This document shows, in pieces, positions 47,620-59,629 of a stretch of 64,000 nucleotides of DNA. The stretch covers positions 52,982,093 to 53,046,092 of the forward strand of contig NC_081849.1 in assembly GCF_963259705.1 (NCBI RefSeq), in the 5' to 3' direction. The translations under genes were made by a program, and so were the position numbers. The notes under the pieces were generated by a model that saw nothing but the letters and a program-made list of their open reading frames with translations, made no database searches and was not told where the DNA came from. This stretch comes from Myotis daubentonii (taxonomy: Eukaryota > Chordata > Mammalia > Chiroptera > Vespertilionidae). How positions within the stretch are numbered: the first letter of the stretch is position 1; the number at the start of each line of letters is the position of its first letter.

Positions 47620-47889
47620 TAAATTATTTTGTTTTTTATTTACATTAATTAAAAATATTACCTTTTAAAATGTGGATTTTAGTATTTTGAGATATCATAT
47701 CTTTTGGTATAAGTATTTTTCTTTTGAGGAATACCCTCTCCATTGAGAAATAACATGGAGATTTTATAATTAAACTACTATTTTGATGCCTAGAAACTGA
47801 AAAACAAGAAAATTATCCAGATTACTTTGGTTTTTCAATGCTCTCAATATTAATGGCATGATTAAGGATATTTTTTTAAAAATTAGAAG
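47620..47889. other. noncoding stretch
   Basis: AT-rich, nothing recognised. Confidence 0.4.
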
Positions 47890-48079
47890 CTTATTTGACA
47901 AATACTTATATAGTACTTACCATGAACTGGGTACACAGAATTCTATGCAATTTGAATATATTAGCTTGTTTAATCCTCAAAACAACTCTATGAAGGCGAG
48001 GTAACAAATCCCCATTTTTGATTAAAGAAACAGAGGCAAGTGGCCATACAACTGCCCTAGGTCACAAGATCATGAAGCT
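47890..48079 (-). repeat. MIR SINE
   Basis: TATATAGTACTTACCATGAA, GCTTGTTTAATCCTCAAAAC, CAAATCCCCATTTTTGATTA and CTGCCCTAGGTCACAAGATC follow the MIR reverse strand closely. Confidence 0.85.
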
Positions 48080-48122
48080 GGGGACATCTGTAATACTTTC
48101 AATAAACATTTTTAAAAAATGA
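48080..48122 (+). repeat. very short L1 3'-end piece
   Basis: GGGGACATCTGTAATACTTT CAATAAA and an A/T-rich tail match the last bases of the L1 3' UTR at 4046-4076. If it is an insertion it is an extremely truncated one; chance similarity is possible. Confidence 0.5.
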
Positions 48123-48382
48123 AAAAATATCAGTGAGAATACAGTTGTAATAGTTGAACAAATATTGGAAAGAAGATAAAATTCAGAGCAGGCTGCTAGA
48201 TTTGAAAAATAGGAAGCCATCAAATAACTTTATGGTGCAAAGAAATGGAAGAATGTGCTATTTCTGACATTGACAGAACATATTCCCATTAGACTCTAAA
48301 CTCAGAAAGAACCTTGCTAACATATATTCAGGCAATGAAGTAAAGGGCATAAATGCACCGAATTCTCATGGAATTCCATAAC
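48123..48382. other. noncoding stretch
   Basis: Nothing recognised. Confidence 0.4.
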
Positions 48383-48516
48383 TCTATAATAATAAAAGTG
48401 TGATATGCTAATTAGACTGGACAGGTGGATGAAGCCGCAGCTGTGAGGGCCAAGACAAGCCGCCTCAGCTGTAAGGGCCGAGCCCCTTGCATGAATTCCG
48501 TGCATTGGGCCTCTAG
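48383..48516 (+). mobile_element. non-autonomous HeliBat-type Helitron, copy c
   Basis: The 5' end TCTATAATAATAAAAGTGTG and following ATATGCTAATTAGACTGGAC are typical. The 3' end has stem-loop TGCATGAATTCCGTGCA and terminal GGGCCTCTAG followed by T. The base before the 5' end is C rather than A. At 134 bp it is the shortest copy, with a GCCGCAGCTGTGAGGGCC-like internal duplication. Confidence 0.9.
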
Positions 48517-49064
48517 TCATCTACTAAGATAGTTATTGTTCTCTTATTATAGTTGAAATAATAGAGGCTTAGATAATTTAAATAATTTGCAAACTAGCAC
48601 ATGATAAGAAAAATGTCACAGCATGGGTTAAACACTAAGCCTGTTTGAATCTAGATTTTTAACTTTTAATTACTTTAATATCTCCTGAATTATAATGCTG
48701 CTGGTTAGTAAAAGGTGACCCTGTAGAAGGTTGTTAAAGTCAAGCGTAAAGATCTTTGTAGATGAAGGAACGTAGGTTGGAATATGAATGTTGAACATGA
48801 ATCATGTTCAGAATAATAGCCAATGATATGACAAAGAGGACAATGGTGAGTTACATGCCTAGATCTAGAGAAGATGAGCAGTGCTGATATAGAAATGTAT
48901 AATGACAGATACAAAGAGAGTAGAATAATTGGAAAGCTTAAACTTCAGAGAAGAAAAGTTGCTAAAACAATTGTTTAGAAAGTTGAATAGCAAACTAACT
49001 CAAAGGTAACATTTCATTTTACTTAATGTGATTGTATTATGAAGACTTCTAATCGTTTTTAATA
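48517..49064. other. noncoding stretch, nothing recognised
   Basis: AT-rich sequence without features. Confidence 0.4.
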
Positions 49065-49620
49065 GTTATATATTATTGTATTACTACCACAACTTGGGCA
49101 GCTTAAGAAAACATTTACTTATTTATCTCATAATTTCAGTGGGTCGTTTATCTGAGTTCAGTTTCACAGAATGTTCCGTTTTTAGAATCTCCTACAAGGC
49201 AATCCAGCTATTGTCCAGGGCTCATGTCTCATCTGAAATGTCAGCTAGGGAAGAACCCATTTGGAAGGTCACGTGGTTGTTGGCAGGGATCGGTTCTTTG
49301 CTGGTTGTCAGACTGAGTATTTTATTTCCATGCTGGTTGTCAACTGGATGTTGCCCTCAGTTCTTTGCCATACCTGCCTTTGCACAGAGCAGCTCGCAAC
49401 ATGGCAGCTTGCTTCATAAAAGCCAGCAAGGTAAAGAATTTGCTAGTGAGATGCACATCAGAATTCTGTATAATCCATCCATGGGCATAATGTCCTACCA
49501 TCTTTGCCATAATCTATTGGTTAGAAGCAAGTCACAAGTCTGCCCCACATGGAAGGGGAGTGGATATACAAGGGTATGAATACCAAGAGATGGCATTTAT
49601 TGAGGACCATCTGCCCCACT
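49065..49620 (-). repeat. old interspersed repeat, possibly LTR-type
   Basis: The order GTATTACTACCACAACTTGG, CATAATTTCAGTGGGTCG, GGTCACGTGGTTGTTGGCAG, CAACATGGCAGCTTGCTTCA matches a common old mammalian repeat that I recognise by pattern, probably an MaLR-like LTR on the minus strand. The 167-codon frame at 49076-49579 is a by-product of the repeat. Confidence 0.5.
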
Positions 49621-52600
49621 TTTCTAATAATAACCTTCTGTTTTGAATAACCTATTTTCTGCTCACAAAGGGGTGCAATAGGGGATTAGAGAAAGACCTT
49701 ATACAGTAAAAAAGGATGGTCACAAAATATGATTTCATGACTCCTGATCAATGATTGTTATCTTCCCTCTAATCCCACACATTTGTAGAAATGAAGACTA
49801 TTCTCTTGGAGAAATATTTCTTGCTAACTTGACTCTTGGTTTGCCTTGTAATTTATTTCCTACTTTATTATTGATAGACTTTTTTATTCTTCCCCTTTAC
49901 TATGAGAAAATTTAATCCCAGATCAGAAACCTACCAGTTCCTTGGGAAATCATTTTTGATTCACAGTGCACATTGCTGATTTCATTGATAATTATAACAC
50001 TAGCTATATGGATAATTCTCAAAAAGATATTACCCAGCAGGTGTTCATTATGTCAGAATGTTAAGAAGACATTGTGTTGTTTTGGAATAGCCACCAAATA
50101 GTGAGAGATGTGAGTCCCAGTAGTACAATGTTTAATGTGGTATGGGTTAAAAAAAAGTACAGGTTTTAATACTCGATGGCATCTGAGACCTCACACTGTC
50201 ACCAGTAATTTTACTAGAGGAGAATCTGCTGAGAAATTAATGAAACTTAAATTTCAAGGCCCTTCACGAGGACAGGCCTCTTCAAAGACCAGTGTGCTTT
50301 ACTCCAGGCATGTGGGGCAGTTGGGGAGAGAGTTGGAGCAAAAGCCCCAAACTGTGCCAGATATCAAACACTGCTCACCCTCCGTGTCACAGTCTATACC
50401 CTGGCAGTGACCCTGAGGCTTCCATCCAGTACCTCCATCTCCACCAGGTCCTTGATAATCATCTGTCCTTGTGAGTCCTCAAGGACTAAAAGTGGGTTTA
50501 AGCCCTTTTGATCCCAAGGAGAAGGATATGAGCAAGAGAGGCTTCTTCACTAAGGTTCCATGTGAAATGGCCTGTGAAGATCAACCCAGGGAGGCAAGAG
50601 TGGGGTTAGAATAGGAGTGGGTTAGAATGGAGTGACCAAGATAAACAAACTCTTCTGTAAGGGTCATGGGAAACCATGACTCATCTGTAAGGGTTTTGGG
50701 AAACCAAATCAAATGTATGGAAAAGTCTCAGGGCAAGAATCATTGCCCAAACACGTAACTGCAAAGCAATTGCAGTTGTGGCATCACCAAGAGAAAGTTG
50801 TGAAGCTGGGAAAAGCTTTTCTAAGTTATCGATAACTTTTATTTCAATCAAGCATACTTGACTGAATTAACTTTCTATTTTCTCTATAGAAAATATTTAA
50901 AATTTGATGCATACAAAGAGACAAAGTGTATGCAGCTTTAAAAAATGTCCAGAGGTGTTAAACAACTAATTAATATTAATAACAATACATTGTTTTTGGA
51001 TGTTGTAATATTTGTGATATTGCCTGTTTATTGGAATTTTAATTTCTTGGGATTTGTGAACTTAAACAAAATAAACACATATATTATATCTTATTTTATA
51101 TTTTTACATTTGTAATTGTTTTTCCTCAAAGAGTGTCTCCTAATAGTGTAAGATTCTGCTCCCACAAACCCTGGGTAGAGCCTGACAACTAGGAAGTCTT
51201 TTATCAGTATGTTTGTGTCTCTATGCGTGCTGTGTGTGTACTAGTATATTCATGTGTGGAACTTCTGAGGCACTCATTTCTAGTAAAAATCATTTAAAGA
51301 TTTTTGCTTCTTTGTCTCCTCCAATAGAACTATCTTCTGAATGTATATGCCCATGAAGCACCTCCTTCTCAGTGAAATAGCTCTATGTTATTAATTCACA
51401 GAGATTTTCAAGATAATACCTAGTCACAGGGCTCATTTTGTCACCTGCAAATGGAAAAGGAAAAATTGCCCTGTCACCCGAGTTCAGGAAAAATTAAGAG
51501 GTTCATTTTTTTCCCTACCAGGGATTTAGAGACAGTCTCCACAATCCCACCGGCATAAATTGAAAATGCAATCACCAATAAGAGAGAGGTTAGAGAGCTC
51601 TGAAATGTTGGGCTATCCTACTTTGGCAAACAGGGGGATCATTGTTCAGAGAGCAAAATGTGGCTTCTGGTTTTCTGTACAATGCTGGTGAGCAGAGAAG
51701 CACTCTGAAACCCTGGGTTAGTCAAGCATCAGCACGGTTACAGCCAATAAAATACAAAATATGATAGCTATTGCCTTTTAAAAGAGAACTATGTAAAGTC
51801 TCCGTCACATCACTACTTCATATCTTGCCTTATTCTGGCAGCCACTTCCAGCCAGGCTCACAGAGGTTTAATTGATGTCTAGGGTGTGGATAGAACATAA
51901 GGTCTCCCTTAGTAAAATACATTGTTTATTGCGCTCAAGAGAAATACCTTCATAATTCATTAGGCACTTCTGGGAATGGAAGCCATTAAGTTAGTCACAA
52001 AAGAGGACTCATGCAATCAAATGAGTTTGTTTTCATTATGGTGTATCTCTCCTTCCAAGATTGTGGACTAGATTTTCTAGAATGCCTAAGAACATAAATA
52101 TGTAACAGACCAAAGGATGCATATAAGATTATGTTTAAAAGAAGCCAAATAAAATAAATATTGCCATTTTTAGTTGAATTCTGATTTTACTGTGATCTGG
52201 AAAGAATGGGTGGTACTTTAAAAACAAAATCCAATGTTTCCAGGATGGAGAAAAATATGGATTGAGCCTTGGATAAAATGAGACTTTTTTTTCTCTCAGC
52301 TCCGTCTTCTCCCCTTCTTATTAGTCTTACAAACTCTATATCTCTGGTCCTTTATCCAAAACAATGTCTCCTAAAATGTTAGTAGCATTACTATATCTCC
52401 CAGAATTATATAAAAGAAAATCTAGAGAGGATATACTACTATTATGAAAAGAATGAACTATCTAAAATTATATTCATTAGTTCTTATCTGTACCTTTAAA
52501 ATAACACTAATAACGTAAAAACCATGTCTTTTAAGCTAATGGATAAACCTGTCTTCCAGTAACTAAGTTTTTAATGTAGCCCAAGTGCCTCAATTTCCTG

Positions 52601-53315
52601 AAAAAAAATAAATTAAATCTTACAATTTCTGCTTAGATCAGGTGTAGGTTAAATTCGTGGAATATATATGTAACTCTAGATTTAATTTAATCTTATTTTT
52701 ATTACCTTTTAATATTTTTCCCAAAGACTACAGTTTTTCAGAATCAAACTTACTTGTCTACATTTCTAACCAAGTTGATTTTTAGAAATATATTCTACAG
52801 CATAAATACTATATTTGCATTTTCAGGAGTTTTCTTCCTACTCTTTTTGGAAGTGAGAACATTTTTTGTCTCAGGGCACTCAGAAAGAGATCAAAAACAC
52901 ACTACATGAATAACAATCAACATAGGTTGAAAGATCAGCAGTAGCAATTGTTTGAGACCTTGTTGGTGCTATAGGATTTATTTTTACAATAGTTTCCCAA
53001 AAAACTACCCAGGAAAAAAAGAGTAAAATTATCTGGTTTAAGTGGGTAGTAGTAAATAAGGAGGGGTGTTGAACCCATGATCTACAGTGCTTATAATACA
53101 AAATACATAGACATAAGGTCACAGCGTATAGTACTAATATATTTATATCATGTGCTGACAATAATTTTTAGTGATTGTCAAACTAAAATGGCATTCATGC
53201 AGTAAATGGCCTTGTTGCAGGGTTATTTGAAGTAAAAAGCCTGCTATATCTATTTTTTAAGCTTTACAACCTTAAATGAAGTATTAATAGGTGAATTTCC
53301 TTTGCTCATTTTGGC
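49621..53315. other. long noncoding stretch, repeat-poor
   Basis: No transposable element was recognised in about 3.7 kb. 50130-50800 and 51120-51960 are less AT-rich than the rest. Open frames at 50135-50410 and 52880-53161 (minus) have no domain that I recognise. Confidence 0.4.
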
Positions 53316-53319
53316 CATG

Positions 53320-53398
53320 TTAATGTAAATATAGTAATAAATTTGAAATATTTAGCATAGTTCTTCACACATAGTCAATCCTTGCTATGTAGTAGCTA
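53320..53398 (+). repeat. possible MIR 3'-end fragment
   Basis: TTTAGCATAGTTCTTCACAC, ATAGTCAATCCTTGCTATGT resemble the end of MIR, directly before a microsatellite. Confidence 0.45.
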
Positions 53399-53399
53399 T

Positions 53400-53452
<53 letters not shown>
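53400..53452. repeat. compound (GT)n(AT)n microsatellite
   Basis: About 9 GT units then about 17 AT units. Confidence 0.97.
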
Positions 53453-53455
<3 letters not shown>

Positions 53456-53769
53456 ATATATAGAATTTATAAATATATATCACAGTTATTTGTATACTAT
53501 TGTGCTATCATTAATGTCTATCTCTTACTTTTCATCAGGGTGGATTTTCCCCCATAATTTTATCCAAAACACTTAGTGGGCTGCTTGGAGCAGCACAAGA
53601 ATTCAATAAAATAATTTTTGTTAATCAACACCAAGAAAACCTCTGAATTCATACTTATTAAATGTCTGTTTAAAATAAATTCTCTATTCAAATAAGTAAT
53701 GAAATAGTTTCTGATCTCTTAAAGCTTATAAACATAAATTAAATCATATTTCCCGTATTACTAGGAATA
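53453..53769. other. noncoding stretch
   Basis: AT-rich; nothing recognised. Confidence 0.4.
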
Positions 53770-53955
53770 ACTATGACAACTACCATTTATTAAGTACTGA
53801 CTTTGTGCAAGGCATGCTGATAAATGGTTTAGTTTCATTATCTCATTCAATGCCAAACTTATCCACATAACTAAGACATTAATAGTCCCATTTTACAAAT
53901 GAGGAAACTGAGGTTCTGAGAAATCAAGTGGAAGAGTCCTGTACTTGTTTATCAT
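53770..53955 (-). repeat. MIR SINE
   Basis: CCATTTATTAAGTACTGACT, GTGCAAGGCATGCTGATAAA, TCATTATCTCATTCAATGCC, CCCATTTTACAAATGAGGAA and CTGAGGTTCTGAGAAATCAA follow the MIR reverse strand. Confidence 0.88.
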
Positions 53956-53976
53956 GGCTTCTCAGCTTCAAACTAA

Positions 53977-54640
53977 ATATATGTGGGAATGCAGACTGGT
54001 GCAGTATGGAGTTTCCTCAAAAAACTAAAAATGGAACTCCCATTTGACCCAGTGATCCCACTTCTAGGAATATATCCCAAGAAGCTAGAAACACCAATCA
54101 GAAAGGATATATGCACCCCTATGTTCATAGCAGCACAATTTACCATGGCTAAGATATGGAAACAGCCTAAGTGCCCATCAGCAGATGAGTGGATTAAAAA
54201 CTGTGGTGCATCTGCACAATGGAGTACTATGCTGCGGTAAAAAAGAAGGAATTCTTGCCATTTGCAACAGCATGGATGGAACTGGAGAGCATTATGCTAA
54301 GTGAAGTAAGCCAGTCAGAGAAAGATAAATACCACATGATCTCACTCATTTGTGGAATATAATGAACAACATAGACTGATGAACAGGGACAGATCCAGAG
54401 ACAGAGAAGCAGCAATCAGACTGTCAAACCTCAGAGGGAAAGTAGGAGAGGGTGGGGGCAAGGGGGAGAGATCAACCAAAAACTTGTATGCATGCATATA
54501 AGCCCAACCAATGGACACAGACAATAGGGGGATGAGAGCATGAGTTGGGGTAGGAGGGTTGGGGGTTAATGGGGGGATGAGGACATATATGTAATACCTT
54601 AACCAATAAAGAAATTAAAGATAAAAAATAAATAAAATAA
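53977..54640 (+). mobile_element. 5'-truncated L1, ORF2 end plus 3' UTR
   Basis: It starts in late ORF2 (GGGAATGCAGACTGGTGCAG), lacks about 17 bp present in the 18-kb copy right after that point, and runs through the 3' UTR to CCAATAAAGAAATTAAAG. The frame 53983-54240 encodes [16 protein letters not shown] and QCPS-like residues near the C-terminus of ORF2p. The tail runs into A/AAAT repeats; no clear target duplication. Confidence 0.92.
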
Positions 54641-54738
54641 AATTGCTTTAAATAAATAAATAAATAAATAAATATCCTACATTTCTGTTATCAGTGTCTG
54701 AGAGGTAATTTCTAAAAAAAAAAAAAAAAAAAAAAAAA
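54641..54738. repeat. (AAAT)n and A26 tracts
   Basis: An (AAAT)n array at about 54650-54672 ends the L1, and a separate 26-base A run lies at 54713-54738. The second run has no recognisable body before it. Confidence 0.85.
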
Positions 54739-57304
54739 GCAAATTTTAGCTGTGCTAGCTTCTTACAGGATACAACCACATTATAAAAATATTCCTTTAT
54801 TGTGTGTGAACAGCTTGAAAAGGGGTGTGGATATGCTATTTGAAGGGACAAACATCTTCAGTAATAGGGCTATTATGTGAGACAAGGTGCTTCCATTGGT
54901 GAAATAAGAAATCCTTACACATAAATGTCCCATAGGCAAAAAGCGTTAGAAATACTGTAATCACTGATTTATGGGAGATTTGAGATGCAGCCTTGGAACA
55001 TAGGTCACTGACTTATGTGCCAAAATTAATAGAAAACTAATTATGTCTAGATGAAATGGAAAAGAAAAGTGAATACCTGAAAATTTTTCAGAATTAAATA
55101 AAATTGAGCATGACAACAGAGAAACACACAAAGATTCAGATGTTACTTTGGAGTTTTAAATGTCATTTCTACTTACTTTCATGGAGGCAAGACATTAGCA
55201 AATCAAATATGTCAGCATATGATTCTTTAAAACTTTACAGTGTTGTTGAGTGCTAATGTATAGCACATGTATCTACTTTCCAGATAGTCTATAAATTTGA
55301 TTTTCTGTTAGTGGGGGAAATACCTTAGAGTATAAATTATAGTCTAGTCCAATTAAGAAAATAAATAGATTATATCTGTATTGTAATCATGTCAGGATAA
55401 TAAAATTTTGTTCTAGGTCTGCTGTTAATCCTGCACATCATTTAAAAAAATTGTTTTGGATGATATGTTCCATTACTAAAGTTTGTTTTGGCTAGTAGTT
55501 TGTTAATAAAACTTCAAAGACGACTGATAGACCAACATTTATAAAAATATGAATTTTTTAAAATATGTATATATAAGGTGCATAGAATATTTTTATTTTA
55601 AAGCTTTTTTATTATATTTGATAGTCTTCGGTGTAATTGCATATATTTTTGCCCTTATAAAATAAGCTTTTGCACAGCATTTGCATAAATATACCATGTC
55701 TATGGAGTTGCTTTTCCTCAGGAAGCACATAGGAAAAGGTTTCAAACATTGAGGTTAGGTTTCATGATGGATGTAGAACTCTACAGAGGGGGCCTCTTAA
55801 CATACAGCGATAAGTGAGGGACGAGTTTGATTTTTGTCTTCACTGAATTAACTTTGACTTGTGTCTATATTTAATTTACTATCAGGGAGTTTTTCTTCTG
55901 TGCTCATAATGTTTCTATCTATTCTTCTTGTCATCACACACTCACTTGCCATGAGTAAAAAAAGATCCACTCCCACTGTAGGCAAATTTTGTATAATCTA
56001 TGTCTATACTATGTGTGAATTACCTCAGATATATAAAAAAAAAAAAGTTGTCAGGATATAACCTGGAATAGAATTTATTGCAAATACTTTTCTTGAAACA
56101 CTTTGAAATATTTTTTCTATATGACATTGGTTAGTATAACTAACACTTTCTTAAAATTTTTAATTAGAATAATATATCACCTTATTAATCTGATACTAAT
56201 AATATTTGGAAATATTTGATCTAAATATAAATTCTTATATTGTACTTAATTTCCTTCAGTTATTGGAGGTCTAATATACTACTAAACTATGGGAAATGTA
56301 CAACACATTATGCATGGTTGCTAAGTTCATGGTAATTAACCTATAACTCAGATGCAAACACATAGTAAAATAACTACAAGATTCTGTGTACATAGTGAGT
56401 TCAGTATTTAGGAAAGACAATGATGTCACTGAACCAGTTAGGAAAGACTACGTAAATAAGAATAAATTAGGTGAGATTTAAAGATACATAGAACTGATAA
56501 TGATGGAACTTTCTGGACAGATGAAATTGTATGTGCAAGATAAGAAGGTGGGACATTTCAAAATGTATTTAGACAACAAGATACTAAATAAACAAGCTAA
56601 ATTAAAGGAGTAAAGTTAGACATAACTGGAAGGGCAGGATTTCAAATTCTAAGTGATAAGATCTATAAACCAGTCTTTTCCAAACTGCCCCATGAAACAT
56701 CAATAATCCTTGGATATACAGTAGATACCTTTGAATGAAGTCTTCTTAAGCCAAACATAATATTTTTGTCCTTCTAAATGTTCTAAGAATTTATACTGTA
56801 AAATTTCCAGTAGTCTCATAGTCATTTGACTATTGGACTTATCCTTTTTTTTCCTGTTCTCACTATGAGCAACTTTAACAACTATAGTTGTAGGCAATAC
56901 TAGTACGGAACCATAGCCATTGGTTTTAACACAGTTGAGTGTCTTGATAAAATCAATGAATTCACAGGAATCATTTAATGTTGGTGTGTTAAGGAAAGAG
57001 TGGAAGAAAAATTTGAGACAGACCAGAGTCAGAGAGACCAGAGGGAAAATTAGCAATTTTATCAATGCATTAGAACTAGTATGATGCCAGTGAGAATAGA
57101 TAGGAATAATAAGAGCACAGAATAAAATGTTTGATTTTAAATTATTCTGTGCAAGTACAAGAGTAAGGCAAAGTTAAAGACAGTTCAGTGAAGTGAAACG
57201 TCAGAAATCGTCCCTCACATATTGATGTATGTTAAAAAGCCTCCAGACCAGGAATTCAATGACCATCCTGCAGCTCCACTTCAGTGTTATAACAAAAACT
57301 TTTC
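54739..57304. other. long AT-rich noncoding stretch
   Basis: No repeat family recognised and no coding signal; a 121-codon minus frame at 56700-57065 has no known domain and is probably chance. Confidence 0.4.
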
Positions 57305-57552
57305 TGCTAGAGCAGTGGTTCTCAACCTTCCTAATGCCGCGACCCTTTAATACAGCTCCTCATGTTGCGGTGACCCCCAATTTCATTGTTACAAATTGAA
57401 CATAATTAAAGCATAGTGATTAATCACAAAAACAATATGTAATTTACATATGTGTTTTCCAATGGTCTTAGGCAACCCCTGTGAAAGGGTCAAAGGGTCC
57501 TTCAACCCCCAAAGGGGTCGCAACCCACTGGTTGAGAACCGCTGTGCTAGAG
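57305..57552 (+). mobile_element. SPIN-type non-autonomous hAT transposon, copy 2
   Basis: The element (57313-57544) lies between perfect 8-bp repeats TGCTAGAG (57305-57312, 57545-57552). Ends CAGTGGTTCTCAACC and GGTTGAGAACCGCTG are nearly perfect inverted repeats. It aligns over its whole length to the reverse complement of the copy at 2.3 kb, with roughly 17 substitutions by my hand count. An 8-bp tandem duplication AAAGGGTC (57484-57491, 57492-57499) is private to this copy. Confidence 0.95.
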
Positions 57553-57922
57553 AATCGTCTCTGAGTGTTCATCTTAATTATTCCAGCTATATTTCACCCC
57601 TTTCATGGGAGTATTTCAGTTTTTCAAGTAGGTTTGAGCTCTTCAAAGTTTCTTATAAATCTACTTTTTCTGACTTGTAAAAGACAAAATAATTTAATCC
57701 TTATTGAATATGATTAGAACAAAGGCCTTAATTAGTATGAGGCGAGTGGCTTGCCTTTATTTCACACACATGACTTTCAAGTGATTTTATGCTTGCTAAA
57801 GTAGGAGCAAAGAGAATATATTGAGAGTCATGTTGATTTTAAATACTTCCAATAGCTTTGAAATCCTTTTATTGGATGTCAATACATTACTATTTCCCAA
57901 AGCTGTGAAACCATATTTTATA
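57553..57922. other. noncoding stretch
   Basis: AT-rich; nothing recognised. Confidence 0.4.
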
Positions 57923-58249
57923 CTAGAAGCCCGTTGCACGAAGATTCGCACAATAGGCCTTCCCTCACCTGGCTGCCAGCACCAGTTTTCCTCCGGCACC
58001 CGGGACCCAGGCCTTTGGTCCGGCCGCAGCGGAGAAGCCAAGCCTCGAGGCTAGGCTTTTCCCCTCTGGCTGCAGTGAGGCTTGGCTTCTCCCCTCCAGC
58101 CACAGTGGAGTCTTCAGTCTTCACTCTGGTGTCTGTTTATGCAAATTAACAGCCATCTTTGTTGGGTTAAATTTGCATACTCACTCTGATTGGCTGGTAG
58201 GTATAGTGGAGTGACACCAATTTGCATGTTTCTCTTTTATTAGTGTAGA
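57923..58249 (-). mobile_element. non-autonomous HeliBat-type Helitron, copy d
   Basis: On the minus strand the 5' end is TCTACACTAATAAAAGAG (58249 leftward) and the 3' end is CGTGCAACGGGCTTCTAG, preceded by a TTGTGCGAA...TTCGTGCAA stem-loop. It is bounded by A and T as expected. ATGCAAATT, CCAATCA and CAACAAAGATGGCTGTTAAT are shared with copy a, so both belong to one subfamily. The interior is CpG-containing and has repeated GGCTTGGCTTCTCCCCTC-like units. Confidence 0.93.
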
Positions 58250-58264
58250 TTGACAACAGAATGT

Positions 58265-58490
58265 AATATAAAAGGTGGATTTAGGAGTCACTTGATTACC
58301 TGATTTAAATCCTGTCTGTGCAACTTATTAGCCATGTGGTTTTAGGCAAGTTATTTCAAGGATTTGCACCATTTTCCCCCTAAGCACTATATTGTAGAGG
58401 TGATTATATTCACCTAAAAAACTCTGAAATGCCTGTATGCATGTGAAGTGGCTAGCAGTGTGTCAGACATACAGCCAGTCATTAGTGTTC
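58265..58490 (+). repeat. MIR SINE
   Basis: GGATTTAGGAGTCACTTGAT, TTAAATCCTGTCTGTGCAAC, GTGGTTTTAGGCAAGTTATT and GTGAAGTGGCTAGCAGTGTG follow MIR over most of its length. Confidence 0.8.
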
Positions 58491-59409
58491 TTGAATCCCC
58501 TGTCCCTTCACTTCTCAAACTTTGAACCATTAGCTGGATTTTTAAACCGCCTTCTAACATTGTCGCCATTAATTTTTACTTAAATCATTTTGCCACCTTT
58601 CATCTTTGTCCATTTTGTGATAGTGATTCTTTCTCTGTAGCACTTTTTCCTTTGCACACAGGGTTTTATAGATTAATCATTCTCCTCTTTATCACTGTCA
58701 CCATTGCCAAGGGAAAGAAGCATGATTATTTCCAAAAGAGCTGATTCAGTCTGTAAGAAAATGTAGGCCCAGACCTTTGTGGAAAAGGCTATTTGAAGTG
58801 GAATGTGTGTTTGAGGATGTAAATTTAGTTCCATAGTCATACAGACAAGATAAAAATGTTCATTTTGTAACAGATATTTTCCTGAGAACATCTGTGTAAG
58901 AGCACAACTAGGATACAAGCTACCAATAGCTCATCATAACTTGCTTCTTTACTACAACTGATATCCAACATGCAAAAATCCTGGATTTTTTTTAAAAAAA
59001 GGAGGGTAAATACAAATAGCTGGAATTCCTGCTATGTCAATAGACTGCCATTGTATTTTATATCATTTTTTATAGCCTTATGACTGCCCAGTTTTCTGGA
59101 GTAGCAAAAGCCAACTACCCTTAATGTACCTGAGAATTTGGCCAACTATTAGAGACACATACTTCCCTGCTGGAAATACCACCAGCAACTTTTTCCTGCA
59201 TTTCTTTTGTGCTAAGAATGCAGCTGAAGGGCTCTAACACTGGTTCATTAGAAAAACTTCCCACTTCTCACCATTCCTGCTGCAACAGGGCACTGACCTT
59301 TGTCTTTTTAACTTTCTGCTCATACCATACAAGGAATATCTCTCAAAGAAGAGATATTCTGAGCCCTGACTTGCCACATCATGGAGCCTACCACATCTTA
59401 CAGTAGTTC
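58491..59409. other. noncoding stretch, nothing recognised
   Basis: Mixed composition without supported features. Confidence 0.4.
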
Positions 59410-59560
59410 TGGGCTCCTTTAATTCATTTACTCATTCAACAAAAGCTATTGAGCACCTCCAATGCAATGGTTAGGTTACAAGTGTGGCTATGTACAAGGG
59501 ATTGAGGCATAACCAAGGCCCTTACTTCTACAGAACTTCTGTGTTATGTTGAGACAGAAA
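59410..59560 (-). repeat. L2 fragment
   Basis: TTCATTTACTCATTCAACAA, GCTATTGAGCACCTCCAATG, TACAAGGGATTGAGGCATAA and GAACTTCTGTGTTATGTTGA match the L2 reverse strand. Confidence 0.75.
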
Positions 59561-59629
59561 CAAAAACAAAAAAATCTCATAGACAGACAACAGTATGATA
59601 GTGAGCAGAGGGAAGGAGGGTGGGTGGGG

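Noticed and set aside
49076..49579. 167-codon plus-strand frame
   Set aside because: It coincides with an old interspersed repeat and has no domain or codon bias that I recognise.
57796..58149. Overlapping frames on both strands near 58 kb
   Set aside because: They read through Helitron copy d and change frame at its borders.
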